In this document: one piece after another, positions 36,392 to 44,460 of the stretch | Numbering within the stretch: the stretch's first letter is position 1 | Layout of the letters: each line of letters starts with the position of its first letter | Source of the DNA: Thalassobius sp049116315 | Lineage (GTDB): Bacteria; Pseudomonadota; Alphaproteobacteria; Rhodobacterales; Rhodobacteraceae | Reading direction: 5' to 3' | Length of the DNA stretch: 64,000 bases | NCBI GenBank assembly: GCA_049116315.1 | Contig: JAGDZD010000001.1 | Span: forward strand, 62,001 to 126,000 | Program-made: the position numbers and the translations under genes | The notes under the pieces: model-generated | The model's input: only the letters and a program-made list of their open reading frames with translations | What the model was told of the DNA's origin: nothing | Databases searched by the model: none

Positions 36392-36464
36392 AGCTACAAG
36401 ATCAGTTTTGCTGGAACATTCAGGCGCGAGTTTGAGCGAACTGTGGCAATTGCGGGGCAATGCG

Positions 36465-36965
36465 TTAACCAATTGCAGCTTGCGGGGTATCAACGTCGAG
36501 CGTCAACGTAAGGACATTCACATCCTCTTGCCGGGTATAGCTGATTGTTTTGGCCAAGCTTTGGATCAAGGTCCACCCCCAGCCACCTTCGGGCAGGTCA
36601 TCTGACATTTGGGTGGGATCCGCAAATTCGCGCGGTTGGAACATGTCTGAGGGCAGGTCGCGACCTTGATCGACAACCACCAGCTTTAGAACATCTTCGA
36701 ACAGGTCACAGGTCAGATCCACAGGTCCATAGGCGCCAGCCCCATAGGCGTGTTCGACAACATTGTTCAGCACCTCCGCCAACATCAATTCCACCCGCCC
36801 CAAATCGTCTTCGCACAGACGGGTTTTGCGCAGTTGGGTCATCAGACGAGTCAGAGATTGGCGGACCGCCAGTTCGCTGCTGATAAAGTGCAGGTGAATT
36901 TGAGAGTCTGGTGGCATGGGAAATGATACCCTTTGTTGCGCAGTGCCCCCTTTTTCAGCCAGCAT
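36465..36965 (-). CDS. Anti-sigma-factor-type serine kinase / ATP-binding protein (RsbW-like)
   Basis: HATPase_c protein of 166 aa, expected to be the switch-kinase partner of the STAS protein encoded just upstream. The N-box is ELMLAEVLNNVVEHAYG and the G1 region VVDQGRDLPSD. The G2 region EGGWGWTLIQSLAKTISY has Trp residues where most kinases have GxGLG, which may alter ATP binding. It overlaps the STAS gene by 11 bp. No sigma factor is adjacent, so the target is unknown. Confidence 0.87.
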   Translation of the reverse strand: MLAEKGGTAQQRVSFPMPPDSQIHLHFISSELAVRQSLTRLMTQLRKTRLCEDDLGRVELMLAEVLNNVVEHAYGAGAYGPVDLTCDLFEDVLKLVVVDQGRDLPSDMFQPREFADPTQMSDDLPEGGWGWTLIQSLAKTISYTRQEDVNVLTLTLDVDTPQAAIG

Positions 36966-37293
36966 TCGTGTTCAACGCATCATCAACTGAGGTGTGAATT
37001 TTGAAAACGGTGTCCATGCGCGTTAGGCGGAACACCTTTTCGACATTGGGCATCAACGCGGCAAGATGCAGCTGGCGTTGTTGCCCCAACAACTTCATAG
37101 CCGCCACGATGGCGCCAAGCCCGCTGGAATCAATGAAGTTGACCGATTTCAGATCCAGAACGACCACGGGGTCGCCATCGGCGGTCAGATCACGCATCGT
37201 GTCCTTGAACGCAATTGCCACGGCGGCATCAATCCGATCCTCTTCGACGACGACAATTTGGGTGTCGCCAACCCGGCTGCTCGACATGTCCAT
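36955..37293 (-). CDS. STAS-domain anti-sigma factor antagonist
   Basis: Single STAS domain of 112 aa. The phosphorylatable Ser is in LKSVNFIDSSGLGAIVAAMK. In the partner-switching scheme, the unphosphorylated STAS protein binds the kinase and frees its target. It overlaps the kinase gene, so the two are made together. It is divergent from the thiolase gene. Confidence 0.93.
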   Translation of the reverse strand: MDMSSSRVGDTQIVVVEEDRIDAAVAIAFKDTMRDLTADGDPVVVLDLKSVNFIDSSGLGAIVAAMKLLGQQRQLHLAALMPNVEKVFRLTRMDTVFKIHTSVDDALNTNAG

Positions 37294-37383
37294 GGGGTTC
37301 TCCGCGTCAGGTTAGTAGAACTACAGGCTAGACCGCATTCCTTACCATTCGGTATTCAGGGACAGGAAAGAGGAGGATTTGTG

Positions 37384-38556
37384 ATGCGATCTGTTGTGAT
37401 TTCTGGCGCGGCACGGACCCCAATGGGCGGGTTCCAAGGGGTTTTTGACGGTGTAGAGGCGGCGACCCTTGGTGGCGCTGCGATTCGCGCCGCATTGGGG
37501 GATGCGCGGGTTGAGACGGTCGACGAAGTCCTTATGGGCTGTGTCTTGCCCGCAGGTCAGGGCCAAGCGCCCGCGCGTCAAGCCGGATTTGCGGCGGGTC
37601 TGGGCGAAGAGGTGCCTGCAACCACGCTGAACAAAATGTGCGGATCGGGGATGAAAGCGGCAATGATGGCCGTTGATCAGATCGCTTTGGGCCATGCAGA
37701 AACCATGATCGCAGGGGGCATGGAAAGCATGTCCAATGCGCCTTACCTGTTGCCCAAAATGCGCGGCGGTGCCCGCATCGGACATCAACAAGTGGTTGAT
37801 CACATGTTTCTTGATGGTCTGGAGGACGCCTATGACAAAGGTCGTTTGATGGGCACATTTGCTGAGGATTGCGCCGAGGCGTTCCAGTTCACCCGCGAAG
37901 CCCAAGATCAATATGCGCTTGCTTCGCTGTCCAATGCGTTGGACGCAGAGCGCTCAGGAGCGTTTGAGAGCGAAATCACTCCGGTGACGCTGCACCATCG
38001 CAGCGGTGAACATATCATCACCACCGACGAACAACCCGGCAAGGCCCGCCCCGAAAAGATCCCAACGCTAAAGCCAGCCTTCCGGTCAGGCGGTACGGTC
38101 ACGGCTGCGAACGCCTCGTCGATTTCGGATGGGGCGGCGGCATTGGTGCTGTCATCTCAGGACTATGCCGAGGCGCAGGGGCTGAACATTCGCGCACGGG
38201 TATTGGGGCACGCCAGCCACGCGCATGCCCCCGCCAAGTTCCCAACAGCACCGGTCCCAGCAACACGCAAGTTGTTGGATCGATTGGGCTGGTCGGTCGA
38301 AGATGTGGATCTGTGGGAAGTGAACGAAGCCTTTGCGGTGGTGCCCATGGCCTTCATGCATGAATTGGGCGTGTCGCGCGATGTGGTGAACGTGAATGGG
38401 GGCGCCTGTGCATTGGGGCATCCTATTGGTGCGTCGGGCGCGCGGATCATTGTGACCCTTCTGAATGCTTTGGAAACGCGTGGGTTAAAGCGCGGGATCG
38501 CAGCCATTTGTATTGGCGGCGGCGAAGGCACTGCATTTGCAATAGAACGGCCTTGA
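37384..38556 (+). CDS. Acetyl-CoA C-acyltransferase (thiolase)
   Basis: Thiolase of 390 aa that condenses or cleaves acyl-CoA. The nucleophile Cys86 is in TLNKMCGSGMKA, the active-site His is in NVNGGACALGHPIGASGARI, and the second Cys is in GIAAICIGGGEGTA. The family segment ASSISDGAAALVL is also present. The frame is open upstream, but MRSVVISGAARTPMGGF is the normal thiolase start. It is monocistronic by position. Whether it serves beta-oxidation or acetoacetyl-CoA synthesis cannot be decided. Confidence 0.93.
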   Translation: MRSVVISGAARTPMGGFQGVFDGVEAATLGGAAIRAALGDARVETVDEVLMGCVLPAGQGQAPARQAGFAAGLGEEVPATTLNKMCGSGMKAAMMAVDQIALGHAETMIAGGMESMSNAPYLLPKMRGGARIGHQQVVDHMFLDGLEDAYDKGRLMGTFAEDCAEAFQFTREAQDQYALASLSNALDAERSGAFESEITPVTLHHRSGEHIITTDEQPGKARPEKIPTLKPAFRSGGTVTAANASSISDGAAALVLSSQDYAEAQGLNIRARVLGHASHAHAPAKFPTAPVPATRKLLDRLGWSVEDVDLWEVNEAFAVVPMAFMHELGVSRDVVNVNGGACALGHPIGASGARIIVTLLNALETRGLKRGIAAICIGGGEGTAFAIERP

Positions 38557-38564
38557 CGCGGCGA

Positions 38565-38605
38565 CGATTTCTGAAAGAAATCGGGACGGAATTTGAAAAA
38601 TTCCG
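38565..38605. repeat. Double-hairpin element, copy 1
   Basis: Hairpin 1 is CGATTTCT-GAA-AGAAATCG (38565-38583); the spacer is GGA; hairpin 2 is CGGAATTT-GAA-AAATTCCG (38587-38605). Both stems are perfect 8 bp with 3-nt loops. The same 8-3-8, 3, 8-3-8 layout recurs at 61621. It lies after the thiolase stop and just before the ribosome site of the next gene. Confidence 0.75.
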
Positions 38606-38627
38606 CGCAATTGAGGAGGTCACAGCG

Positions 38628-39095
38628 ATGACGGTTGAGTACGCCACATTGGCACAGACGGTGGCGGCATTGACCGCAGGCGAGACAGACACAGTGGCGC
38701 TGATGGCGACGGTGGCTTGCGAGGTGCATCATGCGGATGATCGGTTTGATTGGACCGGGTTTTACCGTGTCACCGAACCAGAACTGCTGAAGATTGGCCC
38801 CTATCAAGGGGGGCATGGTTGTTTGGTCATTCCGTTTTCGCGCGGTGTCTGTGGCGCAGCGGCGCGATTGGAGACCGTTCAACTGATCGCGGATGTGAAT
38901 GCATTTGCCGGCCATATCGCCTGTTCCACCACAACCCAATCCGAACTTGTGTTGCCGGTTTTTGACCAGAGCGGCGCCGTGATTGGCGTGTTTGACATCG
39001 ACAGCAACCAACCCGACGCCTTTACCCAAGAGGACGCCGATCAGCTGGAGGCGATCTTGGCAAATGTGTTCTCTTCGGTGCCTGCACAGGGCTAG
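38628..39095 (+). CDS. GAF-domain free methionine-(R)-sulfoxide reductase (fRMsr)
   Basis: Cytoplasmic GAF protein of 155 aa that reduces free Met-R-O. The three family cysteines are Cys65 (GGHGCLVIPF), Cys75 (SRGVCGAAA) and Cys99 (GHIACSTTTQSELVLPV), with the same 10/24 spacing as E. coli Cys84/94/118. WTGFYRV and FDIDSNQPDAF are also typical. The ATG at 38628 follows GAGGAGGT. Confidence 0.92.
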   Translation: MTVEYATLAQTVAALTAGETDTVALMATVACEVHHADDRFDWTGFYRVTEPELLKIGPYQGGHGCLVIPFSRGVCGAAARLETVQLIADVNAFAGHIACSTTTQSELVLPVFDQSGAVIGVFDIDSNQPDAFTQEDADQLEAILANVFSSVPAQG

Positions 39096-39175
39096 GCGAA
39101 GAGGGCTTGCACGCCAGAGACAAATACTATCCAGTCACTTTTGAGAGTTGTGATGGGTAGAATTTGGAGGCCCCA

Positions 39176-39550
39176 ATGCATCAAGGGTCATGCGCCTGTG
39201 GTCAGGTTTCATTTGTCGTTTCAGAAGCACCTCGGAACGTCTCTGCGTGTCACTGTCGCCAGTGTCGCAAGATGGCGGGGCTGGCTTGGGCCTCTGCCGA
39301 AGTGCCGCAAACAGCACTGAAAATCGACGGTGATGTGCATTGGCTGAAGCTGAGCGCCTCGGTGCAACGTGGCATTTGCCGCAATTGTGGGGCGTTTCTG
39401 TTTTGGAACGCCGAGTACGACAAAAATATCAGCTTTGCCTTGTCAGCGTTGGATGCGCCCACCGGGCTAAAGCTGGAAAAGCATATCTTCACCTCCGACA
39501 AGGGTGATTATTACGACATTTCTGATGGGCTGCCGCAGCCGCAGAACTAA
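39176..39550 (+). CDS. GFA (glutathione-dependent formaldehyde-activating) family protein
   Basis: Zinc-binding CENP-V/GFA domain protein, 124 aa. Metal cysteines are in GSCACGQVSF, SACHCRQCRKM and ICRNCGAFLFW. Only the fold and zinc sites are supported; the family name does not prove a role with formaldehyde. The ATG at 39176 follows TTTGGAGG. It is probably transcribed alone or with rarD, 56 bp downstream. Confidence 0.9.
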   Translation: MHQGSCACGQVSFVVSEAPRNVSACHCRQCRKMAGLAWASAEVPQTALKIDGDVHWLKLSASVQRGICRNCGAFLFWNAEYDKNISFALSALDAPTGLKLEKHIFTSDKGDYYDISDGLPQPQN

Positions 39551-39605
39551 TTGGGCCTGAATGGGGCCCGCCATGAATCCGGGCTGACACCCACAAGAGG
39601 TCCTA

Positions 39606-40514
39606 ATGTCCCAAACCGCGCTAAAACCAAAGAACGAAGACACGCCGCAGGGCTTGGCCTTTGCGATGACGGCCTATTTGCTTTGGGGTGTGTTGCCGCT
39701 TTATATGAAGCTGCTGTCGCATGTTCCGGCAATCGAAGTTGTGGCGCATCGGGTGATTTGGTCGGTGCCGATTGCGGCGGCGGTCTTGTTGATCCTGCGC
39801 CGGACTTCGGCCCTTATGGAGGCATTGCGTTCGCCTCGGGTTTTGGCGATGGCCTGTGTGACAGCGGCCTTGGTGACGGTGAATTGGGGCATCTATGTCT
39901 GGTCCATCGCAGCGGATCGCGCGTTGGATGCGGCGCTGGGCTATTACATCAATCCTTTGTTCAGTGTTTGCCTTGGCGCCCTGCTGCTCGGAGAGCGCTT
40001 AACCCGCGCGCAATTGGTTGCTGTTGGCCTCGCGGGATCTGCGGTCATTGTGCTGTGGGTCGATGCGGGCAGTCTGCCTTGGCCAGCGGTTGGTTTGACC
40101 GTCAGCTGGGGGTTTTATGCCTTCTTCAAAAAGTCACTGCCCATTGGGCCGAACCAAGGCTTTTTGCTTGAGGTGTTGATCCTGATGCCCTTTGCGCTGG
40201 GCTATCTGATCTATCTTGGGACAACGGGACAAGGCAGTTTTGGGACAGAGATGAACACCACGGCACTGTTGATTGGCACAGGTTTTGTCACCGCTGGACC
40301 GTTGATGATCTATGCCAACGGCGCCAAGTTGCTAAAGCTATCAACAATCGGTGTTCTGCAGTATGTCGCGCCCACCATGATCTTTCTGGTGGCAGTTTTC
40401 CTGTTTGACGAACCCTTTGGCCAAGCCCGGATGATCGCGTTTCCTCTGATCTGGGCAGCCTTGGTGATCTACACTGTGTCGCTGATCCGCCAATTGCGGA
40501 GCTCTCAGAGCTGA
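39606..40514 (+). CDS. rarD: EamA family transporter RarD
   Basis: Ten-helix DMT protein of 302 aa. RarD signatures are AMTAYLLWGVLPLYMKLLSH, VVAHRVIWSVP, VNWGIYVWSIAADRALDAAL, GYYINPLFSVCLGALLLGER and VLQYVAPTMIFLVAVF. Annotated chloramphenicol sensitivity is a historical label; the substrate is unknown. A GAGG precedes the ATG. Confidence 0.92.
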   Translation: MSQTALKPKNEDTPQGLAFAMTAYLLWGVLPLYMKLLSHVPAIEVVAHRVIWSVPIAAAVLLILRRTSALMEALRSPRVLAMACVTAALVTVNWGIYVWSIAADRALDAALGYYINPLFSVCLGALLLGERLTRAQLVAVGLAGSAVIVLWVDAGSLPWPAVGLTVSWGFYAFFKKSLPIGPNQGFLLEVLILMPFALGYLIYLGTTGQGSFGTEMNTTALLIGTGFVTAGPLMIYANGAKLLKLSTIGVLQYVAPTMIFLVAVFLFDEPFGQARMIAFPLIWAALVIYTVSLIRQLRSSQS

Positions 40515-40556
40515 GCCATGCTTGCGCCCCGCGACATCGGGGCGTAATCAGCCCCT

Positions 40557-41210
40557 ATGGTTTGGAGCACAGCATACACCCCGCCCGACACGCCGCTCGA
40601 GTTTCTGCACGAAGATCATGAGATCGTCGTGTTGAACAAGCCTGCGGGGCTTTTGTCTGTGCCCGGTCGCGGCGAAGACTTGGCCGATTGTTTGATCACA
40701 CGGTTGCAGGCGGTTTTCCCACAAGCCCTGTTGGTGCACCGGCTGGATCGCGACACCTCTGGCGTGATGGTGTTTGGCCTCACGGCCCATGCGCAGCGTC
40801 ACCTGTCGATGCAGTTTGAAAAGCGCACCACCAAAAAGACCTATGTTGCCCGGGTGCAGGGTCAGCTTACCCCGAAGACGGGCACCATTGAGTTGCCGCT
40901 GATTGTGGATTGGCCCAATCGCCCACGACAGGTGGTGGATCATGAAAATGGCAAAGCTGCGATCACCGAGTACCGGGTGTTGCGTCAAAACGAAACCGAA
41001 AGTCGTGTGCGTCTGACGCCGCGCACGGGGCGGACGCATCAGTTGCGTGTTCATATGTTGGCGCTTGGCCATCCCATCTTGGGGGATCCGCTCTATGCAG
41101 AAGGAGAGGCCGCGCAATATGATCGCCTGATGCTGCATTCCGAAGAGCTGCGGATCAAGCATCCTGATGGCGGCAAAGGTCTAAGTTTTCGCGCCAAAGC
41201 CGAATTTTAG
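40557..41210 (+). CDS. RluA-family RNA pseudouridine synthase
   Basis: Converts uridine to pseudouridine in rRNA or tRNA; 217 aa, a catalytic domain without an S4 domain. The catalytic Asp64 is in LLVHRLDRDTSGVMVFGL. KKTYVARVQG, PRTGRTHQLRVHM and GHPILGDPLYA follow. The size suggests an RluA or TruC type. A GC-rich 40527-40546 hairpin without a T-run precedes the start. Confidence 0.9.
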   Translation: MVWSTAYTPPDTPLEFLHEDHEIVVLNKPAGLLSVPGRGEDLADCLITRLQAVFPQALLVHRLDRDTSGVMVFGLTAHAQRHLSMQFEKRTTKKTYVARVQGQLTPKTGTIELPLIVDWPNRPRQVVDHENGKAAITEYRVLRQNETESRVRLTPRTGRTHQLRVHMLALGHPILGDPLYAEGEAAQYDRLMLHSEELRIKHPDGGKGLSFRAKAEF

Positions 41211-41245
41211 CCCTTCGCCCTCTCTTGTGACCTGCGGGGCAGGGA

Positions 41246-42691
41246 TCAGGCGTCTGAAATCCAGCCGGCAATCGACTTGGTTTCAAGGAAGTCATCGATG
41301 CCCCAAAACCCGCCTTCGCGGCCGTTTCCCGATTGTTTCATACCGCCAAATGGGGCTCCACCGCCCCGGCTGTGGCCATTGATTTCCACCATACCGCTGC
41401 GCATCGCTTGGGCGACACGCTTTGCCCGGGTGAGGTCTTGGGTCTGCACGTAATTGGTCAGGCCATAGCGCGTGTCATTGGCCATTTGGATGGCGTCTTC
41501 TTCGGTGTCAAACGGCAGCATCGCCAGAACCGGGCCAAAGATTTCTTGCTGGGCGATGGTCATATCGTTGCGCACATCGGCAAAAACCGTTGGGCGAATA
41601 TAAAACCCCTTGTTCAGGCCTTCGGGACGGCCAAGACCGCCCGCCACCAAACGGGCGCCATCGGTTTTTTCCCCAATAGCGATGAGGTCTTGGATTTTGT
41701 GCCATTGGTTGGCGTTCACAACCGGCCCGAGATGATCACCAGACTTGGATGGGTGGTCGACCTTGATGTTTTGGGCAACCTCAACTGCTTTGGCGACCGC
41801 CGCATCATAGATATCGCGCTGAACCAACATACGACTGGGCGCGTTGCAGCTTTGACCCGAATTCTGCATCAGATCGAGGACGCCGCGCTCCACCGCTTGC
41901 GCATCCGCATCGGCAAAGACGATATTGGCGCCCTTGCCCCCCAACTCGAGGTGGACGCGTTTTAAGGTCATGGCAGCGGCCTGAGAAATGGCCTTACCCG
42001 CGCGGGGCGAGCCGGTGAGGCTGACCATGTCGACGTCTTTGTGAGTCGAGAGCTGTGTGCCCACCCCCGGACCATCGCCGTTCACCAGGTTGAACACCCC
42101 TTTGGGGAAGCCAGCTTCGTCCATCATTTCCGCGTATAAAAGCGCGTTCAGGGGACTTTCTTCGGACGGTTTCAACACCATCGTGCAGCCTGCAATTGCT
42201 GCGGCCACCACTTTGAGGGTGATTTGGTTCAGAGGCCAGTTCCACGGGGTGATCAAGGCACAGACGCCAATCGGCTCTTTGGCAATCTGGTCGTTGGGGG
42301 CGTGATCCCCCAAGGGGCGTAGCATTTCCAAGTTGCGCGCGGCGTTTAGGTAATGCGTCATATGCCGGGCACCGCCACGGATGTGGTTGCTTTGGGCCAG
42401 ATCAATTGGGGCCCCGATTTCCAAAGAGATTGCAGCCCCAAGCTCATCTGAACGACGGGTGTAGATCGCAAGCAGGTTTTCTACCAATTCGATCCGCTTG
42501 GACAGCGGTGTGGCCATCCAGTCAGGGAAGGCGGCCTTAGCTGCGGCGACCGCCGCATCGGTGTCCCCTTGCCCCCCCATCGAGACAATTGCACAGGCCT
42601 CTTCGGTCGCAGGGTTGATCACGACGTGGTCATTGCTGACAACGGGATCAACCCAGGTTCCGTCGATATAGAACTGGCGTTTCTCGATCAT
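41246..42691 (-). CDS. NAD(P)-dependent aldehyde dehydrogenase
   Basis: Aldehyde oxidoreductase of 481 aa. The catalytic Cys is in NSGQSCNAPSRMLV, the general-base Glu in VHLELGGKGANIVF, the cofactor loop in SLTGSPRAGKAI and the signature in TPWNWPLNQITLKV. It belongs to the broad betaine/gamma-aminobutyraldehyde-type ALDH group. The perfect TGATCA-centred 14-mer 96 bp upstream matches the sites in the polyamine module. Oxidation of an aminoaldehyde made by the transaminase at 1980 is therefore plausible, but inferred. Confidence 0.92.
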   Translation of the reverse strand: MIEKRQFYIDGTWVDPVVSNDHVVINPATEEACAIVSMGGQGDTDAAVAAAKAAFPDWMATPLSKRIELVENLLAIYTRRSDELGAAISLEIGAPIDLAQSNHIRGGARHMTHYLNAARNLEMLRPLGDHAPNDQIAKEPIGVCALITPWNWPLNQITLKVVAAAIAGCTMVLKPSEESPLNALLYAEMMDEAGFPKGVFNLVNGDGPGVGTQLSTHKDVDMVSLTGSPRAGKAISQAAAMTLKRVHLELGGKGANIVFADADAQAVERGVLDLMQNSGQSCNAPSRMLVQRDIYDAAVAKAVEVAQNIKVDHPSKSGDHLGPVVNANQWHKIQDLIAIGEKTDGARLVAGGLGRPEGLNKGFYIRPTVFADVRNDMTIAQQEIFGPVLAMLPFDTEEDAIQMANDTRYGLTNYVQTQDLTRAKRVAQAMRSGMVEINGHSRGGGAPFGGMKQSGNGREGGFWGIDDFLETKSIAGWISDA

Positions 42692-42786
42692 GGCAAACCT
42701 CCAAGTGGGGATAGGAAAGCGACATTTTTCGGCACTGTGTCAGGGGGGCATGTGCTCTGCAAGATCGGAAAACAGAGTTCTTTTGG

Positions 42787-42800
42787 AATTTGATCAAATT
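42787..42800. promoter_or_regulatory. Perfect palindrome AATTTGATCAAATT upstream of the aldehyde dehydrogenase gene
   Basis: A 14-bp perfect palindrome in the divergent gap between the ALDH (-) and peroxiredoxin (+) genes. It is the best copy of the TGATCA-type site seen at 1106, 1909 and 3434-3791. It lies 96 bp from the ALDH start and 130 bp from the peroxiredoxin start, so the controlled gene is not certain. Confidence 0.55.
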
Positions 42801-42929
42801 TATTGATGGGTCAAATTCGCAGTCGTGATGACGCTGTGGTTGAATTGTGGATGGACAGCCCAAGCGAACGGGCTATTAATTCAACCCAGCACTTAAACCA
42901 TCCTCTGATCTCTCTGAAAGGACATGAAT

Positions 42930-43583
42930 ATGGGCCTGCGCATTAACGACACTGTTCCAAATTTCACCGCTGAAACCGATCAAGGAACGATCTCGTTCCA
43001 CGATTGGATTGGCGACAGCTGGGCGATTTTGTTCTCTCACCCCAAAGATTTTACCCCAGTATGCACCACCGAATTTGGTGCGGTTGCTCAGCTGGCGGAT
43101 GAATGGGCCAAGCGCAACACCAAGGTGATCGGTGTTTCTGTGGATGGCGTTGAAGACCACAAAAAGTGGAAAGGCGACATTGGATCGTTTGCAGGCACCG
43201 AAGCAGGTTTCCCAATCATCGCGGACGATGGTCTGGCGGTTTCCAAAGCTTTCGACATGCTACCAGCCGAGGCCTATTTGCCTGATGGACGCACACCTGC
43301 TGACAGCGCCACCGTGCGTTCGGTCTTTATCATTGGTCCAGACAAGCAGCTTAAATTGTCGATGACCTACCCAATGACTGTGGGTCGCAACTTTGCCGAA
43401 GTTCTGCGTGCGTTGGACGGCTTGCAGCGCACTGCGGGTCAACCTTTGGCGACACCAGCGAACTGGCAATCTGGCGATGACGTGATCGTTGCGCTGGCAT
43501 TGGATGATGCCGCCGCCGAGGCCAAATATGGCGCGTTGGATATCAAGCTGCCGTATCTGCGGTTCGCAAAAAACCCTGAGTAA
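42930..43583 (+). CDS. 1-Cys peroxiredoxin (Prx6 subfamily)
   Basis: Peroxidase of 217 aa reducing H2O2 and organic peroxides. The peroxidatic Cys45 is in SHPKDFTPVCTTEFG, and SVDGVEDHKKWKGDI and LPAEAYLPDGRTPADSATVR are Prx6 markers. The long C-terminal domain is typical. The second ATG (42930) has GAAAGG at better spacing and gives the usual GLRIND start; the ATG at 42924 is too close to it. Confidence 0.93.
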   Translation: MGLRINDTVPNFTAETDQGTISFHDWIGDSWAILFSHPKDFTPVCTTEFGAVAQLADEWAKRNTKVIGVSVDGVEDHKKWKGDIGSFAGTEAGFPIIADDGLAVSKAFDMLPAEAYLPDGRTPADSATVRSVFIIGPDKQLKLSMTYPMTVGRNFAEVLRALDGLQRTAGQPLATPANWQSGDDVIVALALDDAAAEAKYGALDIKLPYLRFAKNPE

Positions 43584-43596
43584 GTCAGGGCTATCT

Positions 43597-43622
43597 TAAA
43601 GCCGGGCGGTCTCGCCCGGTTT
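43597..43622. terminator. Hairpin between the convergent peroxiredoxin and GT11 genes
   Basis: CCGGGCG (43602-43608), loop GTCT, CGCCCGG (43613-43619). The T-run on the plus strand is short (TTTA), while the minus strand reads out of the GT11 stop into CTTTAAG. It is a probable shared terminator. Confidence 0.6.
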
Positions 43623-44460
43623 ACCCAGCTTTGATCCAGCCATCTGCCCAGATGTCGGGATTGTTTAAGCTGTCTTTGCCGAACCAGCGATTGGGGGCGA
43701 TCACCCTGCGGCCCGCGTTCTGGTTCAGCCAAGCCGACCACCATGAAAACGAGCTGTTGGCGACGATGTTGTGCTTGCACAGCGACATCAAGCGCAGGTC
43801 TTCGTAGTCGGTGTCAGCGCCATTGTGATCCACAATAACGGGTGTGCCCGGCAGGCTCAGGTTGTCACGTGCCCAATCCGGCTCATCTGAAAACACATAG
43901 ATGGTGGGCGTGGCTTCTAGTTGTGGTGTCAGCGCCGCAAGAGCCGCGTCATAATAGCTTTGCCCGCAGACGACGTGGGACGCATTCGAGATGTAATCTC
44001 CGCGGCGCACATGCAGCGACACCGACAACGTCTCGCTGATCTGCGCGGCAAGCTCTGCGTTTTTCCCAGTGGCCTCAGGAAAGGTGAAGTCCTGCAAAAT
44101 TTGAGCGCGTATGTCAGAGAAATAGCGTTCTGATTGCCAATAGCCGTGCAGATAGGTGCCGTCTTTCTGGTCCAACAGCTCTGGATCAAAGCCAAGCCCG
44201 CGTTCGCGGTAATACCGGGATCGTCCAGTCACATGGCGCCAAAACGCATAGCCCAGTGCGCTGTTATGCTTTGATGGCGGCATCTTGGCGTGGGTCGCAA
44301 CAGGAAGGTCAAACACCCGTGTCAGGGATTTTTCACCCTTATGGATCGACAAGCGATCATCCAGCACAAGATCAACACCCAGTTTCAGCGACAAAGCGCG
44401 CCCGGCTGCATATTGGAACATCTGATTGCCGGTCCGGCCATGAAATCGAGTATAGATCAC
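43621..44460 (-). CDS. Glycosyltransferase family 11 (alpha-1,2-fucosyltransferase-like)
   Basis: Cytoplasmic GDP-fucose-type transferase of 279 aa. Motifs of the GT11/GT37 group are FHGRTGNQMFQYAAGRAL at the start, SLHVRRGDYISN (donor site) and the C-terminal KHNIVANSSFSWWSAWLN. The GTG at 44460 overlaps the upstream gene's TGA as GTGA and is the natural start; an ORF reading from 44511 overlaps the neighbour too far. With the GT25 gene upstream it likely decorates LPS or a capsule. Confidence 0.86.
   Translation of the reverse strand: MIYTRFHGRTGNQMFQYAAGRALSLKLGVDLVLDDRLSIHKGEKSLTRVFDLPVATHAKMPPSKHNSALGYAFWRHVTGRSRYYRERGLGFDPELLDQKDGTYLHGYWQSERYFSDIRAQILQDFTFPEATGKNAELAAQISETLSVSLHVRRGDYISNASHVVCGQSYYDAALAALTPQLEATPTIYVFSDEPDWARDNLSLPGTPVIVDHNGADTDYEDLRLMSLCKHNIVANSSFSWWSAWLNQNAGRRVIAPNRWFGKDSLNNPDIWADGWIKAG

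Noticed and set aside
36321..36421. Insertion-sequence ends for the long inverted repeat
   Set aside because: There is no transposase frame between or beside the arms and no flanking target duplication that I could find; the arms are only 21 nt apart.
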